A stretch of 64,000 nt of DNA from Phytopseudomonas dryadis (lineage in GTDB: Bacteria; Pseudomonadota; Gammaproteobacteria; Pseudomonadales; Pseudomonadaceae), in assembly GCF_004327355.1 (NCBI RefSeq), contig NZ_QJUM01000024.1, positions 36,431 to 100,430 of the forward strand, written 5' to 3'. Shown piece by piece: positions 33,918-42,450 of the stretch. Each line of letters begins with the position of its first letter. Positions within the stretch are counted from its first letter, which is position 1. A program made the translations under genes and the position numbers. The notes under the pieces are model-generated. The model saw nothing but the letters and a program-made list of their open reading frames with translations. It searched no databases and was not told the origin of the DNA.

Positions 33918-35760
33918 GCTGCACCTCCTCGGCCCATGGGCAGGCCAGGCGCACGTAGCCGGCATGGCGGTCGGCCTGGGCCGACAGGCGCACCTTGAGG
34001 TTGGTCTTGCAGGCGATGGGCTCACCGGCGAGCAGCGCGTCCAGCTCGGGCGCCGGCCTGATCAGTTCGCCGCGCAGCTCCAACAGCTGACGCGCCACCG
34101 CCTGCCACATGCGGGCAGCCAGGTGCGGACGATCCCAGCTCAGTGCCAGGATCGCCTCGGACAGGTTATTGACGAACAGGCAGTAACTGATGCGTTTCCA
34201 GCCCTGCTCACGCGAGTAGGTCAGCGATTGACGGACCCGGGGCTGCACGTCCTCCTCGAGGTAATCCACGCCCAGGTCATCGGTGAGCTTGACACCTTCG
34301 AAGTCGCGCAGCAGCAATTGCGCCGGCCAGCCATTGTCGTGCACCAGCACCGCGTTCTGCAGGTGCGGCTCCAGCACCACGCCATGGTTGAAGAACAGCG
34401 ACAGCACCGGGCGCAGCAACAGCGCCTGGTAAGCCGCGAACCAGTCCAGCAGATGGTCGTCGCTGTGCTTTTTCGATCCCTGCTGCAGGAAACCATGGAT
34501 CAGCGGCCGCAGTTGCAGGTCCCTGGCGAACAGCGTACCCGCCATCAGACAGGATTCGGGCGGTGCGTAGCGGCAGAAGTTCTCCCGCAGGATGGCGCCG
34601 GTCTGCTCGCGGAACCAGTGGCTGTCTTCGGCACTGCTGCCCACCGGCGCCCAGCTCAGCGAACCCGGCTCGCTGACCAGGGTGGCGCCGCCGATGGTCA
34701 TCGGCTGTTCACGCTGCAGGCGGGTGAACAGGCGATCGATGAGCATGGCGCTGTCCAGCTCGTACCAGGCGTTCTTGCGCACGCAGTTGGTGATGCGCAC
34801 GTTGAGCGAGCCCTTGAGAAAATAGCCGCGGCCGTCACCGTACCAGGTGCGCATCGAGGCGGTGGGGCTGGCCAGGGGGCCCGTCTGGCCAAGGTCGACG
34901 ATCTCGCCACGGGCGATCAGCACCGCGACCCGGGGGTCGGCGAGAAACAGCTGGGCCTGTACCGGGTGCAGGCAGATCGCTGCACGCCCGCGGCGCGCCA
35001 GGCGCTGGCTGGCGAAGCCGTCGAGCACCTGATCGACACTCAGGCCGTTACCGCTCACCTGCAGGCCGTCCTGGGGCACCTCGATGACATGCAGCGGCAC
35101 CCGGGCGCGAAACTCTGGCGCATAGGTCTGCTGCCCCAGGTGTTCGGGCCACAGCCGGGCCTTGGGGGCCGGATGGTTGGGGTGGCCGAACCACAGCCCC
35201 TGTTCGCTGGCCAGGTAATCGCGCAGCGGCTCGTTGTGCGCGCCCTGCAGCGCGCTGTCGACGATGGCCGCCGTGACGCCCTGGCTCTGCATCACCTGGT
35301 CGAGCAACTCGGCATTGCGCGAGCCGGTGAGTTGCTGGCAGGCCTCCAGCAGTTGCGCCGCGAATTCGGCGAAGGTCGGGCAGCGCCAGTCGGCGTCGCC
35401 CTGCCGGGTGTAAACGTCGCTCAGGTAACGCTGGCTGCCGAGCGGATCGCGGCGATCCACCAGCACCAGAAACTGCCGCCGTTGCGGCAGGTCGATCACC
35501 AGTGGCAGGCCTCTGCCCTGGATGGCCCGCAGGTAGCTGGCGGGGGCGATGCCACGCACATGGGACGGCCAGGCATAGCGCGCGCAGTTCTCCGGCAGCG
35601 CGAACTCCTTGATCAGGCAGTTGAGCAAGGCATGGGTAGCGGCCATTTCACTGACCACCTGCGCCTGGCTGGCGCGCACCCCATCGTTGTGGGGGGCGTC
35701 GGCCGGGGAGGCATCCGGGTCTGGGTGGGCGCGCACGGCGCGTGCGGACAGATCAGCCAC
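33910..35760 (-). CDS. acsD: NIS synthetase, achromobactin citrate-activating (type A)
   Basis: A 616-residue IucA/IucC-family synthetase. I choose GTG 35760, five bases after GGGAGG and overlapping the acsF stop by eight bases; the frame opens to 35802. Motifs are KGSLNVRITNCVRKN, CLHPVQAQLF and VVLEPHLQNAVLVHDNG. AcsD enzymes make the first bond, the stereoselective condensation of citrate with L-serine (or ethanolamine) through a citryl-adenylate. The structure-defined AcsD is about the same length. Confidence 0.9.
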   Translation of the reverse strand: MADLSARAVRAHPDPDASPADAPHNDGVRASQAQVVSEMAATHALLNCLIKEFALPENCARYAWPSHVRGIAPASYLRAIQGRGLPLVIDLPQRRQFLVLVDRRDPLGSQRYLSDVYTRQGDADWRCPTFAEFAAQLLEACQQLTGSRNAELLDQVMQSQGVTAAIVDSALQGAHNEPLRDYLASEQGLWFGHPNHPAPKARLWPEHLGQQTYAPEFRARVPLHVIEVPQDGLQVSGNGLSVDQVLDGFASQRLARRGRAAICLHPVQAQLFLADPRVAVLIARGEIVDLGQTGPLASPTASMRTWYGDGRGYFLKGSLNVRITNCVRKNAWYELDSAMLIDRLFTRLQREQPMTIGGATLVSEPGSLSWAPVGSSAEDSHWFREQTGAILRENFCRYAPPESCLMAGTLFARDLQLRPLIHGFLQQGSKKHSDDHLLDWFAAYQALLLRPVLSLFFNHGVVLEPHLQNAVLVHDNGWPAQLLLRDFEGVKLTDDLGVDYLEEDVQPRVRQSLTYSREQGWKRISYCLFVNNLSEAILALSWDRPHLAARMWQAVARQLLELRGELIRPAPELDALLAGEPIACKTNLKVRLSAQADRHAGYVRLACPWAEEVQHG

Positions 35761-37150
35761 GGGCACCTCCCGGCGCGGCGGCCAGTGCGGCGTCCAGCGC
35801 ACGCTCGAAACGCACGATCACTTCACCGCACTGCGCCTCGTCGATGATCAACGGCGGCAGCAGGCGGATCACGCTGCCATTGCGCCCGCCACGTTCCAGT
35901 AGCAGTCCCTGCCTGAAGCAGTGGCTCTGGATCGAAGCCGACAAGGCAGCGTCCATGGGGTGGGCACCCTGGGCATCGACCGGCTGGCGCTCGTCGACGA
36001 TTTCCAGGCCGAGCATCAGCCCGCGCCCACGCACCTGGCCGATGGCCGGGTAGCGTTCACGCAGCGCGTCGAGGCGTTGCTTCAACCAGTCGCCACGCAC
36101 ACGGGCCTGCCCGGCAAGGTCATCGCGCTGGATCACCTGCAGGGTGGTCATGCCACTGGCCATGGCCATCTGGTTACCGCGGAAAGTGCCCGTGTGGGCG
36201 CCCGGCTGCCAGGCGTCGAACTCGCGTTTGATGGCCAGCACCGCCAGCGGCAGGCCACCGCCGATCGCCTTGGACATGACGATGATGTCGGGCTCGATAC
36301 CGGCATGCTCGAAGGCGAACATCCGTCCGGTACGCGCAAAGCCGGCCTGCACCTCATCGACGATCAGCAGGATACCGTGCCGTTGGGTGACGTCGCGCAG
36401 GGTGCGCAGCCAGTGGTCGGGGGCCGGGTTGGCACCGCCCTCGCCCTGCACCGCCTCGACGATCACCGCCGCCGGCAGGCAGACACCGCTTTCGACATCC
36501 TCGATGAACTGGGTGAAGTAATACGCCAGGGCACGGGCACCGGCCTCCCCGCCGATGCCCAACGGGCAGCGATACTCGTGGGGGAACGGCATGAACTGCA
36601 CGCCCGGCATCAGCGAAGCCACGGCGTCTTTCGGCCCGGTGTTGCCGGTCACCGCCAGGGCGCCGTGGGTCATGCCGTGATAGCCGCCGGAAAAGGCGAT
36701 GACGTTGCTGCGCCGGGTCACCGTCTTGGCCAGCTTGAGCGCGGCCTCCACGGCATCGGCCCCGGAGGGGCCACAGAACTGCAGGCAATAGCCCTGGCCC
36801 GGCAGCACGCCGAGCAGGGTCTCGCTGAAGGCATCCTTCAGCGGCGTGGTGAGGTCCAGGGTGTGCATGGGCACCCCGGAAGCCAGAAAGCTCGACAGGC
36901 TATCGACGATGGCTGGGTGGTTGTGGCCCAGTGCCAGGGTTCCTGCGCCGGCCAGGCAGTCGAGATAACGCCGCCCTTCGACGTCGGTCACCCATACGCC
37001 CTGCGCCTTGGCAATGGCCAGGGGCAGCTTGCGCGGGTAACTGCGCACATTGGATTCGAATCGTTCCTGGCGTTCCAGGTAGTCCGCGTTTCCGGGCTGG
37101 CTCGAATCGTAATGGCTACGATCCAGCGGGATGGTTCTTTCGCTAAGCAT
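35753..37150 (-). CDS. acsF: 2,4-diaminobutyrate aminotransferase
   Basis: A 465-residue class-III PLP aminotransferase. Start ATG 37150 is chosen because GAGGCGAG lies upstream; the frame reaches 37216 without a ribosome site. GPSGADAVEAALKLAK, FSGGYHGMTHGALAVTG, LLIVDEVQAGFARTG and VMSKAIGGGLPLAV (PLP Lys about 294) are diagnostic of diaminobutyrate-2-oxoglutarate transaminases. It provides the diaminobutyrate units of achromobactin from aspartate semialdehyde and glutamate. First gene of the 13-gene coupled run. Confidence 0.92.
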   Translation of the reverse strand: MLSERTIPLDRSHYDSSQPGNADYLERQERFESNVRSYPRKLPLAIAKAQGVWVTDVEGRRYLDCLAGAGTLALGHNHPAIVDSLSSFLASGVPMHTLDLTTPLKDAFSETLLGVLPGQGYCLQFCGPSGADAVEAALKLAKTVTRRSNVIAFSGGYHGMTHGALAVTGNTGPKDAVASLMPGVQFMPFPHEYRCPLGIGGEAGARALAYYFTQFIEDVESGVCLPAAVIVEAVQGEGGANPAPDHWLRTLRDVTQRHGILLIVDEVQAGFARTGRMFAFEHAGIEPDIIVMSKAIGGGLPLAVLAIKREFDAWQPGAHTGTFRGNQMAMASGMTTLQVIQRDDLAGQARVRGDWLKQRLDALRERYPAIGQVRGRGLMLGLEIVDERQPVDAQGAHPMDAALSASIQSHCFRQGLLLERGGRNGSVIRLLPPLIIDEAQCGEVIVRFERALDAALAAAPGGARG

Positions 37151-37305
37151 GGTGCTCGCCTCTATCTGTTCGAGGCCCCTCGCGGAGCCGTTGAAAGTCG
37201 TCAGCACTGCACTCATCAGTCAATGGCAGGTCACGCAAAAACACGGGGCCGCCTGGTCGGTGGCTCCCGCTTCATCCCTGAATGGTTGGTTTTATGTTGT
37301 GCAAG

Positions 37306-37330
37306 GGCGCGCCTGGCTGGCAGGCGCGCC
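37306..37330 (-). terminator. Strong GC-rich hairpin between receptor and acsF genes
   Basis: GGCGCGCCTG and its complement CAGGCGCGCC form a 10-bp stem with a five-base loop, just after the receptor stop codon. There is no T-run on the leftward strand, so it may attenuate or stabilise rather than stop transcription. It would allow receptor mRNA to exceed biosynthetic mRNA. Confidence 0.45.
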
Positions 37331-37335
37331 AACGG

Positions 37336-39780
37336 TCAGAACCCGACGGTTGCCGACAGAATGAAGGTGCGCGGGGTGGCGAGGGTCAGGCCCGGTTCGC
37401 TGTCGTCGGACGCGCCGGCCGAGATCCAGTCGCGGCTGTTCAGCACGTTTTCGACGGTGCCGCGCAGGGTGACGGCCTTGTCATCGACCTTGAAGGCGTA
37501 GCGGGCGCCGACGTCATAGCGCGTCCAGGCATCGATCTCCTTGGTATTGGCCTGATCGAGGTACTGCGAACTGCTGTAGATGCCGCGCCCGGTCAGGGTC
37601 AGGCCCTGGACACCCGGCACGTCCCACTCAGCGCCCAGGTTGGCGTTCCACTTCGGCGTGGCCGGCGCGCGGTTGCCGTCGTTGGCGCCACCGTTGTTGG
37701 TTCCGCGCAGTTCGCTGTCGATGTACATGACACCGCCGAGCAGCCGCACACCGTCGACCGGTTCGCCAAATACGCTGAGCTCGACACCATCGTTGACCCG
37801 TTTGCCATTGGGGCCGAAGGTTCCCAGATCCTGTCCAGGTAGAGGGGCGGCGGTCTCGTAGGCCGGCTGCTTGATACGGAACACCGCGCCGGTAATGGCG
37901 AAGCGCCCCATGTCGTACTTGGCACCCGCCTCGATCTGACGACTGATGAAGGGCGGGAAGATTTCGTCTTCGTTGTTCGAGGTCGATGGCGCGATCTTGC
38001 CCTGGCTCAGGCCTTCCATGTAGTTGGCGTAGAGCGACAACTGGTCGGTGGCCTTGAACAGCACGCCCACCGAGGGCGATACCTTCTCCTCGTCGTAGCC
38101 GGTCGGCTGTTCGACGCCATCACTCCAGTCGGTGATCTTGACCCGCTGCCAGCGCGCCCCGAGGGTCAGCAGCAGGCGGTCGTCCATGAAGCCCAGGGTG
38201 TCGGACAGCGCCACGCCGCTGAAGCGGCTCTCGGTGTAGATCTTCGCATCGGAACGCGTCGGCACGAGCGGCTTCGGCGTCTGCACCGGATCGTAGAGAT
38301 TGCTGTCGCCGTTGGCGTAGCGAGCGCCGCCATTCTCGAAATCCAGCTCGAAGTAGTCCGCGGCCAGATTGACTTCGTGGCTGACAGCACCGGTGTGGAA
38401 CCACTTGCGCACGCCCATGTTCACCGTGCGCACGTCCTCGTCGCGGGTGAAGTCGCGGGGCTGCACGGTGAAGTCGCCCGCCGCATTGCTGATCGAGACG
38501 TTGTGGCGGAGGAAATCATGGTTGCTCTTGCGTGCGCCCACGGCACCGTAGACCATCAGCGAATCGTCGATATCGAACTCGCCGCGCAGGGCGCCGAAAG
38601 TGTCGCTGGTCTCGGCCTTGCTCCACGCCTGGGCATAGTTGTGGCGCACGTCGTCAGCCTTCGGCACCGGTGCAGCGGCGCTGACCAGCACCCGCTCCTG
38701 AGGCGCGTCGGTGTCGCGCTCGGTATGCCCCAGGTCCATCGACAAGCGCAGGCGCTCGTCACGGTAATCCAGCCCCAGCACCGCCATCTCGCGGTTGACC
38801 TTCTGGTGATCCCACTCGGTATCGCCGGACTGTTTGACGCCGTTGAAGCGGATGCCGAAGCGGTTGTCCTCGCCGAAGCGACGGCCCACGTCGACAGCGC
38901 CGCCGACCTGGCTGTCCGAGGCGTAGCTGCCGGTGAACTCGGTGATCGGCTGGTCGGTGGCACGCTTGGGCACCACGTTGATGCCACCACCGACGCTACC
39001 GCGCGGCGAGATACCGTTGACCAGTTGGGTCGGGCCACGAAGGATGTCGACGCGATCGGCCATTTCCATGTCGATGGAGTACGTCGGCATGATGCCGTAC
39101 AGCCCGCCGTAGGACACATCGCTGTTGAACAGACTGAAACCGCGGATGGTGAACTGCTCGAAACGCCCGCCGGCCGGGTTGGTCGAGCGTACCGCCGGGT
39201 CGCTGGCGGTCAGGTCGGCCAGGGTGCGCGACTGATTGTTCTTCACCGCCTCGCTGGTGTAGGTGGTCATGCTCAGCGGCGATTCCATGAAATCCCGCGA
39301 GCCGAGCAGCCCTTGCGAACTGCGGCGCGCCACCTGGCCACCGGCATAGCGCTCGCCTTCGAGGCTCTCCGCAGGCAGCGTGACGCCGGTGATCGCCGTT
39401 GGTGCGATTTCCACGGCGTCGGCCCCATCCGTGGCAGGTACCAGGGTGTAGGCCGAGGCGCCGACCGGCTGCAGCCGCAGCCCGCTGCCCTGCAGCAGGC
39501 GGGCGAAGCCTTCGTCGACGCTGTAGCTACCGGACAGGCCCGGGCTGCTGCGGCCACCGACCAGCGCCGGGTCCACGGAAATGCTCACCCCCGCCTGGCT
39601 GGCGAAACGGGTCAGCGCCGACCCCAGGTCGCTGCTCGGTACATCGTAGCTACGCTCCTGGGCATTGCTGTAGGCGACCAGCGGCGCGACCGGGCCGAAG
39701 CCGAGCAGCAGGCTCAGGCATACCGTGGGGTAGGAAATGCAAGACAGCAGAGGTGTCCGATGACGGGGTACTGCGGGCAT
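37336..39780 (-). CDS. acr: TonB-dependent ferric siderophore receptor with STN signalling domain
   Basis: An 814-residue outer-membrane receptor. A signal peptide (cleavage near YSNA, about 41) is followed by a secretin/TonB N-terminal (STN) domain: RSYDVPSSDLGSALTRFASQAGVSISVDPALV and LLQGSGLRLQPVGASAYTLVP. Then come a plug domain (about 155-265: SMTTYTSEAVKNNQSRTLADLTASDPAV, FTIRGFS, DRVDILRGPTQLVNG) and a 22-strand barrel ending in the outer-membrane Phe (TFILSATVGF). The STN domain marks transducers that signal through FecR to a FecI sigma factor, both encoded just upstream. Symbol by analogy to the Dickeya achromobactin receptor. Confidence 0.9.
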   Translation of the reverse strand: MPAVPRHRTPLLSCISYPTVCLSLLLGFGPVAPLVAYSNAQERSYDVPSSDLGSALTRFASQAGVSISVDPALVGGRSSPGLSGSYSVDEGFARLLQGSGLRLQPVGASAYTLVPATDGADAVEIAPTAITGVTLPAESLEGERYAGGQVARRSSQGLLGSRDFMESPLSMTTYTSEAVKNNQSRTLADLTASDPAVRSTNPAGGRFEQFTIRGFSLFNSDVSYGGLYGIMPTYSIDMEMADRVDILRGPTQLVNGISPRGSVGGGINVVPKRATDQPITEFTGSYASDSQVGGAVDVGRRFGEDNRFGIRFNGVKQSGDTEWDHQKVNREMAVLGLDYRDERLRLSMDLGHTERDTDAPQERVLVSAAAPVPKADDVRHNYAQAWSKAETSDTFGALRGEFDIDDSLMVYGAVGARKSNHDFLRHNVSISNAAGDFTVQPRDFTRDEDVRTVNMGVRKWFHTGAVSHEVNLAADYFELDFENGGARYANGDSNLYDPVQTPKPLVPTRSDAKIYTESRFSGVALSDTLGFMDDRLLLTLGARWQRVKITDWSDGVEQPTGYDEEKVSPSVGVLFKATDQLSLYANYMEGLSQGKIAPSTSNNEDEIFPPFISRQIEAGAKYDMGRFAITGAVFRIKQPAYETAAPLPGQDLGTFGPNGKRVNDGVELSVFGEPVDGVRLLGGVMYIDSELRGTNNGGANDGNRAPATPKWNANLGAEWDVPGVQGLTLTGRGIYSSSQYLDQANTKEIDAWTRYDVGARYAFKVDDKAVTLRGTVENVLNSRDWISAGASDDSEPGLTLATPRTFILSATVGF

Positions 39781-39830
39781 TGGCGAGGCTCTCTGATCAA
39801 TTCACTTACTACCCATGACAGGCGAGCGAA

Positions 39831-39862
39831 CAAAAAGGGACAGAGCCCGGAAAAAATTTCAC
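39831..39862 (-). promoter_or_regulatory. Candidate iron-starvation ECF-sigma promoter of the receptor gene
   Basis: On the leftward strand, about 80 bases before the receptor start, TGAAATTTTTTCC is followed after about 15 bases by GTCCCTTTTTG. This loosely resembles the -35 (GGAAAT) and -10 (TCCTTT) of the E. coli fecA promoter read by FecI. The spacing and matches are imperfect, so this is a weak call. Confidence 0.35.
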
Positions 39863-40083
39863 GACCAATATATGCAGGAGCCGGCTTTCCGACGAATTGC
39901 GGACACGCCGCGGATTCTTGGGATGGCCGCAATTGTAGGAGCCGCGACCCCGCGGCGAATGCTGGCCATACCGCAGATCTTCGCAATGGCCGCTATCGCT
40001 TTCGCGCCGGGGACGACGCTCCCACAGGATTTGCGTCGAATGCCGATCTTGCCGGCACCTGCAGGTGAGAATATTGCCAGTCC
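39863..40083. other. Intergenic region with a partial GTAGGAGCCGCG element
   Basis: Between the receptor gene and the tandem palindromic repeats. It contains TTGTAGGAGCCGCGACCCCG (about 39934-39953), resembling half of a common Pseudomonas intergenic element. No gene is seen. Confidence 0.35.
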
Positions 40084-40203
40084 GTAGCCTGGGTTGAGCG
40101 CAGCGATACCCGGGGCACTCTCTCCCGGGTGTCGCTGCGCTCGACCCGGGCTACGCCAGGCAGGTTTCGACGCGGCACTTCCCAGAAAGATCGCCATTCA
40201 GCG
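40084..40203. repeat. GTAGCCTGG-family palindromic element, tandem copy 1
   Basis: A 120-base unit. Its first 71 bases (40084-40154) form a long imperfect hairpin starting GTAGCCTGGGTTGAGCGCAG and ending in the complement ...CCCGGGCTAC. The remaining 49 bases are a non-palindromic tail. A second copy begins seven bases later, and related hairpins occur at the right end of the window. Confidence 0.85.
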
Positions 40204-40210
40204 ACAAACC

Positions 40211-40330
40211 GTAGCCTGGGTTGAGCGCAGCGATACCCAGGGCACACTCTCCCGGGTGTCGCTACGCTCGACCCGGGCTACGCCAGGCAGGTTTCGACGC
40301 GGCACTTCCCAGGGAGATCGCCATTCAGCG
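40211..40330. repeat. GTAGCCTGG-family palindromic element, tandem copy 2
   Basis: A near-identical second copy of the 120-base unit, with a hairpin at 40211-40281 and the same tail CGCCAGGCAGGTTTCGACGC (40281-40300). The differences from copy 1 are a few single-base changes. The pair separates fecR from the receptor gene in the same transcription direction. Confidence 0.85.
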
Positions 40331-40342
40331 TCAGGCGCAGCG

Positions 40343-41299
40343 TCAGGCCGCCCGTTCGCGGGGGACGAGGGTGACCCAGAAGCGGGTACGCGCATGCACC
40401 TCCAGCGGCAGGCTGGCGGCGAGCAGGGCGAGGATCTGGTCGGTGTCGTCGAGGCGGAAACTGCCGGTGACGCGCAACGACTCGAGGGCTGGCGACCAGC
40501 GCAGGATGCCGGGCCGGTAGCGGTCGAGCTCACGCAGGAAATCGCCCAGGGCCTGGTCGTTGGCCACGATCACGCCTTCGCGCCAACCGGGCACCTGCGG
40601 GTCGAAGGTGCGACGGGACACGACGCCGCCCTCGCCCAGGCGCACGCGCTGGCCGGCCCGCAGCACGAGGGTGTCATGGCGTGTCGAGCGCAGGTCGGTG
40701 ACCCCGGCGAAAACGGAAAACTCGCAGGCATCGCCGTCCTGGCGCACGCACAGCTGACCGCTGCCCAGCGTCGCCCGGCCCTGGGCCGTGTCGACGACGA
40801 AGGGCGCCGCCGCCGGATCGGCCAGACGCAGGGCGATTTCGCCACGCACCAGGCTCAGGCGCCGTTGCGCGGCGTCGAGGTTCACCGCCGACGCGGTATT
40901 GAGTTCCAGCACGCTGCCATCGGCCAGGCTCAGGCGACGTCGCTCACCGGTGCCGGTGGACAGATCCGCGCGCCAGGCCTCGATGGGCAACTCGCGGCTG
41001 GCGAACCAGGCGGCCGGGGCGATGGCGGCGATGCCCAGTACGCCCTTGAGCAGGCGCCGCCGCCCCTGGTCCGGACGATCCAGGCTGGCCATCGCCAGCT
41101 CGGCGGGCAGGCCGTCGAAACGCTGCCGCAGCGCCTGGGCCTTCTGCCAGGCATGTTCGTGGCTGGCGCTGCGCTCGCGCCAGCGCTGCAAGCCGGCGTG
41201 GTCGCGCTCGCTGGCCGTACCGGACTCGATGAGCGCCAGCCAGCGTGCCGCGGAACGGGCGACCCGCCGGGTCTCTTCGCTGGAGTCCCTGTTCAGCAC
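40343..41299 (-). CDS. FecR-type anti-sigma/sigma regulator
   Basis: A 318-residue protein if started at GTG 41299 overlapping the sigma-factor stop; TTG 41317 would add six residues. The N-terminal cytoplasmic domain (ARSAARWLALIESGTASERDHAGLQRWRERSASHEHAWQKAQ) is typical of FecR. It is followed by a TM segment (LLKGVLGIAAIAPAAWFA, about residues 82-99) and the periplasmic FecR domain (RRLSLADGSVLELNTASAVNLDAAQRRLSLVRGEIALRL). Its C-terminal STN-like part (LESLRVTGSFRLDDTDQILALLAASLPL) contacts the receptor's signalling domain. It relays receptor occupancy to the FecI-type sigma factor. Confidence 0.9.
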   Translation of the reverse strand: MLNRDSSEETRRVARSAARWLALIESGTASERDHAGLQRWRERSASHEHAWQKAQALRQRFDGLPAELAMASLDRPDQGRRRLLKGVLGIAAIAPAAWFASRELPIEAWRADLSTGTGERRRLSLADGSVLELNTASAVNLDAAQRRLSLVRGEIALRLADPAAAPFVVDTAQGRATLGSGQLCVRQDGDACEFSVFAGVTDLRSTRHDTLVLRAGQRVRLGEGGVVSRRTFDPQVPGWREGVIVANDQALGDFLRELDRYRPGILRWSPALESLRVTGSFRLDDTDQILALLAASLPLEVHARTRFWVTLVPRERAA

Positions 41300-41802
41300 A
41301 ACTCCACCAGCAGGCAATGTTCGTAGGCCTGGACCATGTAGCGCTTGATGCTGCGCTCGGACACCTCGAGCCGCTCGGCGATTTCCCGATAGCCCAGGCC
41401 CTCGAGCTGGCTGAGCAGGAAAGCGCGGCGCACGACCCGGGGCAGGCCGTCGAGCAACTCATCCAGCGCCTGCAGGGTCTCGAGCACGAGCCAGCGCTGC
41501 TCGGGGGACGGCGCACAGGCCTCGGGCAACTGCGCCAGGGCCTCGAGGTAGGCCTGTTCGAGGCTGCGGCGCTTGTGGAAGTTGATCAGCAGGCGCTTGC
41601 CGATGGTCTTCAGGTAGGCACGCGGCTCCTGCAGTTCGGCGATCTGCTGCGAACTGCCGAGCACGCGGATGAAGGCGTCCTGGCTCAGATCGGCCGCATC
41701 CCAGCCATTGCCCATGCGCCGGCTCAGCCACTGCTCCAGCCAACCGCGGTGGTCCTGGTAGAGATCGTGGAAAGCCTGCTCACTCGATAGCGTCGAAACC
41801 AT
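41293..41802 (-). CDS. FecI-type ECF sigma factor (iron starvation)
   Basis: A 169-residue sigma-70 factor of the ECF/FecI group. Start ATG 41802 follows GCAGGTG; GTG 41811 is possible. Region 2 is AFHDLYQDHRGWLEQWLSRRMGNGWDAADLSQDAFIRVL, and region 4 is RRAFLLSQLEGLGYREIAERLEVSERSIKRYMVQAYEHCL. With FecR and an STN receptor it forms a cell-surface signalling triad. Its position matches AcsS, the ECF factor that controls achromobactin in P. syringae; equivalence is inferred. A Fur-box-like site lies upstream. Confidence 0.92.
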   Translation of the reverse strand: MVSTLSSEQAFHDLYQDHRGWLEQWLSRRMGNGWDAADLSQDAFIRVLGSSQQIAELQEPRAYLKTIGKRLLINFHKRRSLEQAYLEALAQLPEACAPSPEQRWLVLETLQALDELLDGLPRVVRRAFLLSQLEGLGYREIAERLEVSERSIKRYMVQAYEHCLLVELC

Positions 41803-41825
41803 GCCGAGCACCTGCTGCGGAAACC

Positions 41826-41844
41826 CATAATGATATCGATTCTA
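41826..41844 (-). promoter_or_regulatory. Candidate Fur box upstream of the FecI-type sigma gene
   Basis: The leftward strand reads TAGAATCGATATCATTATG, which aligns to the 19-base Fur consensus of NAT-type hexamers at about 13 positions, with the ATCATTAT half best conserved. It lies about 24-42 bases upstream of the sigma-factor start codon, where Fur should repress under iron sufficiency. Confidence 0.55.
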
Positions 41845-41941
41845 ATTAACAGATGAGCTAAGCGGTACCCCCACCGCTTTATCGGCCACCAATCCGCGTC
41901 GTCGTCGTCGACGCCGATCGGCGCGGCCGAGACAACCCGCC

Positions 41942-42346
41942 TCAGCCGAGGAACTCCTGCTCCTCCTCGGGAAGCTGGGGATCGACCCGCAGCCAGGGCA
42001 GCCGGCTCTGCACCCAGATATGCCGATCGGCGGCGGCCAGCTCGGGTCGATCGAGGGTGGCGACGGTCACATCCAATGTCTGTGGGCTGATCCGGGTGAA
42101 CAGGGCCAGGTGGGCCCCACAGCGCGGGCAGAAATAGCGCGTGCAACTGGACGACGAGGCATAGCTGGCGGGCTCCCCGGCCAACCACTTGAAGCTGGCC
42201 AGCGGCACGCTGATCCAGGTCACCAGGATACCGCCGGTGCTGCGCCGGCAGATCGAACAATGGCAATGGGCGATATCCGCCAGTGGCGCCTGGAACTGGT
42301 AACGCAGCGCAGCGCACTGACAACCGCCACTGTGGATATCCGTCAT
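41942..42346 (-). CDS. GFA/CENP-V family zinc protein
   Basis: A 134-residue protein from ATG 42346 behind GAGGAGG. It has the zinc-cysteine pattern of the glutathione-dependent formaldehyde-activating (GFA) family: GGCQCAALRY, HCHCSICRRSTGG and FCPRCGAHLAL. Members bind zinc by these cysteines; most have no proven substrate. It is divergent from the AEC permease with 104 bases between them. No link to the siderophore genes is evident. Confidence 0.9.
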   Translation of the reverse strand: MTDIHSGGCQCAALRYQFQAPLADIAHCHCSICRRSTGGILVTWISVPLASFKWLAGEPASYASSSSCTRYFCPRCGAHLALFTRISPQTLDVTVATLDRPELAAADRHIWVQSRLPWLRVDPQLPEEEQEFLG

Positions 42347-42450
42347 ACCTCCTCCTCTGCCGTGCAGGCCACCCGGCACATAGCCTACTCCGGCTTGCGC
42401 GATCGGTGAACGCTGGCCAAGATAGGCGCCCACCACCACCGGGGATACCC

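Noticed and set aside
26723..35760. Aerobactin, vibrioferrin or staphyloferrin biosynthesis instead of achromobactin
   Set aside because: No lysine/ornithine monooxygenase or acyltransferase (aerobactin) and no ATP-grasp ligase (vibrioferrin); three NIS synthetases with an HpcH-type aldolase, decarboxylase and diaminobutyrate aminotransferase fit achromobactin gene order.
37336..39780. Receptor as a pyoverdine (FpvA) or ferric-citrate (FecA) receptor
   Set aside because: The STN domain is shared with these, but location directly before acsF and the FecI/FecR pair make an achromobactin receptor more likely.
40084..40330. CRISPR array
   Set aside because: Only two long repeats with internal palindromes and a seven-base gap; no short regular repeats with variable spacers.
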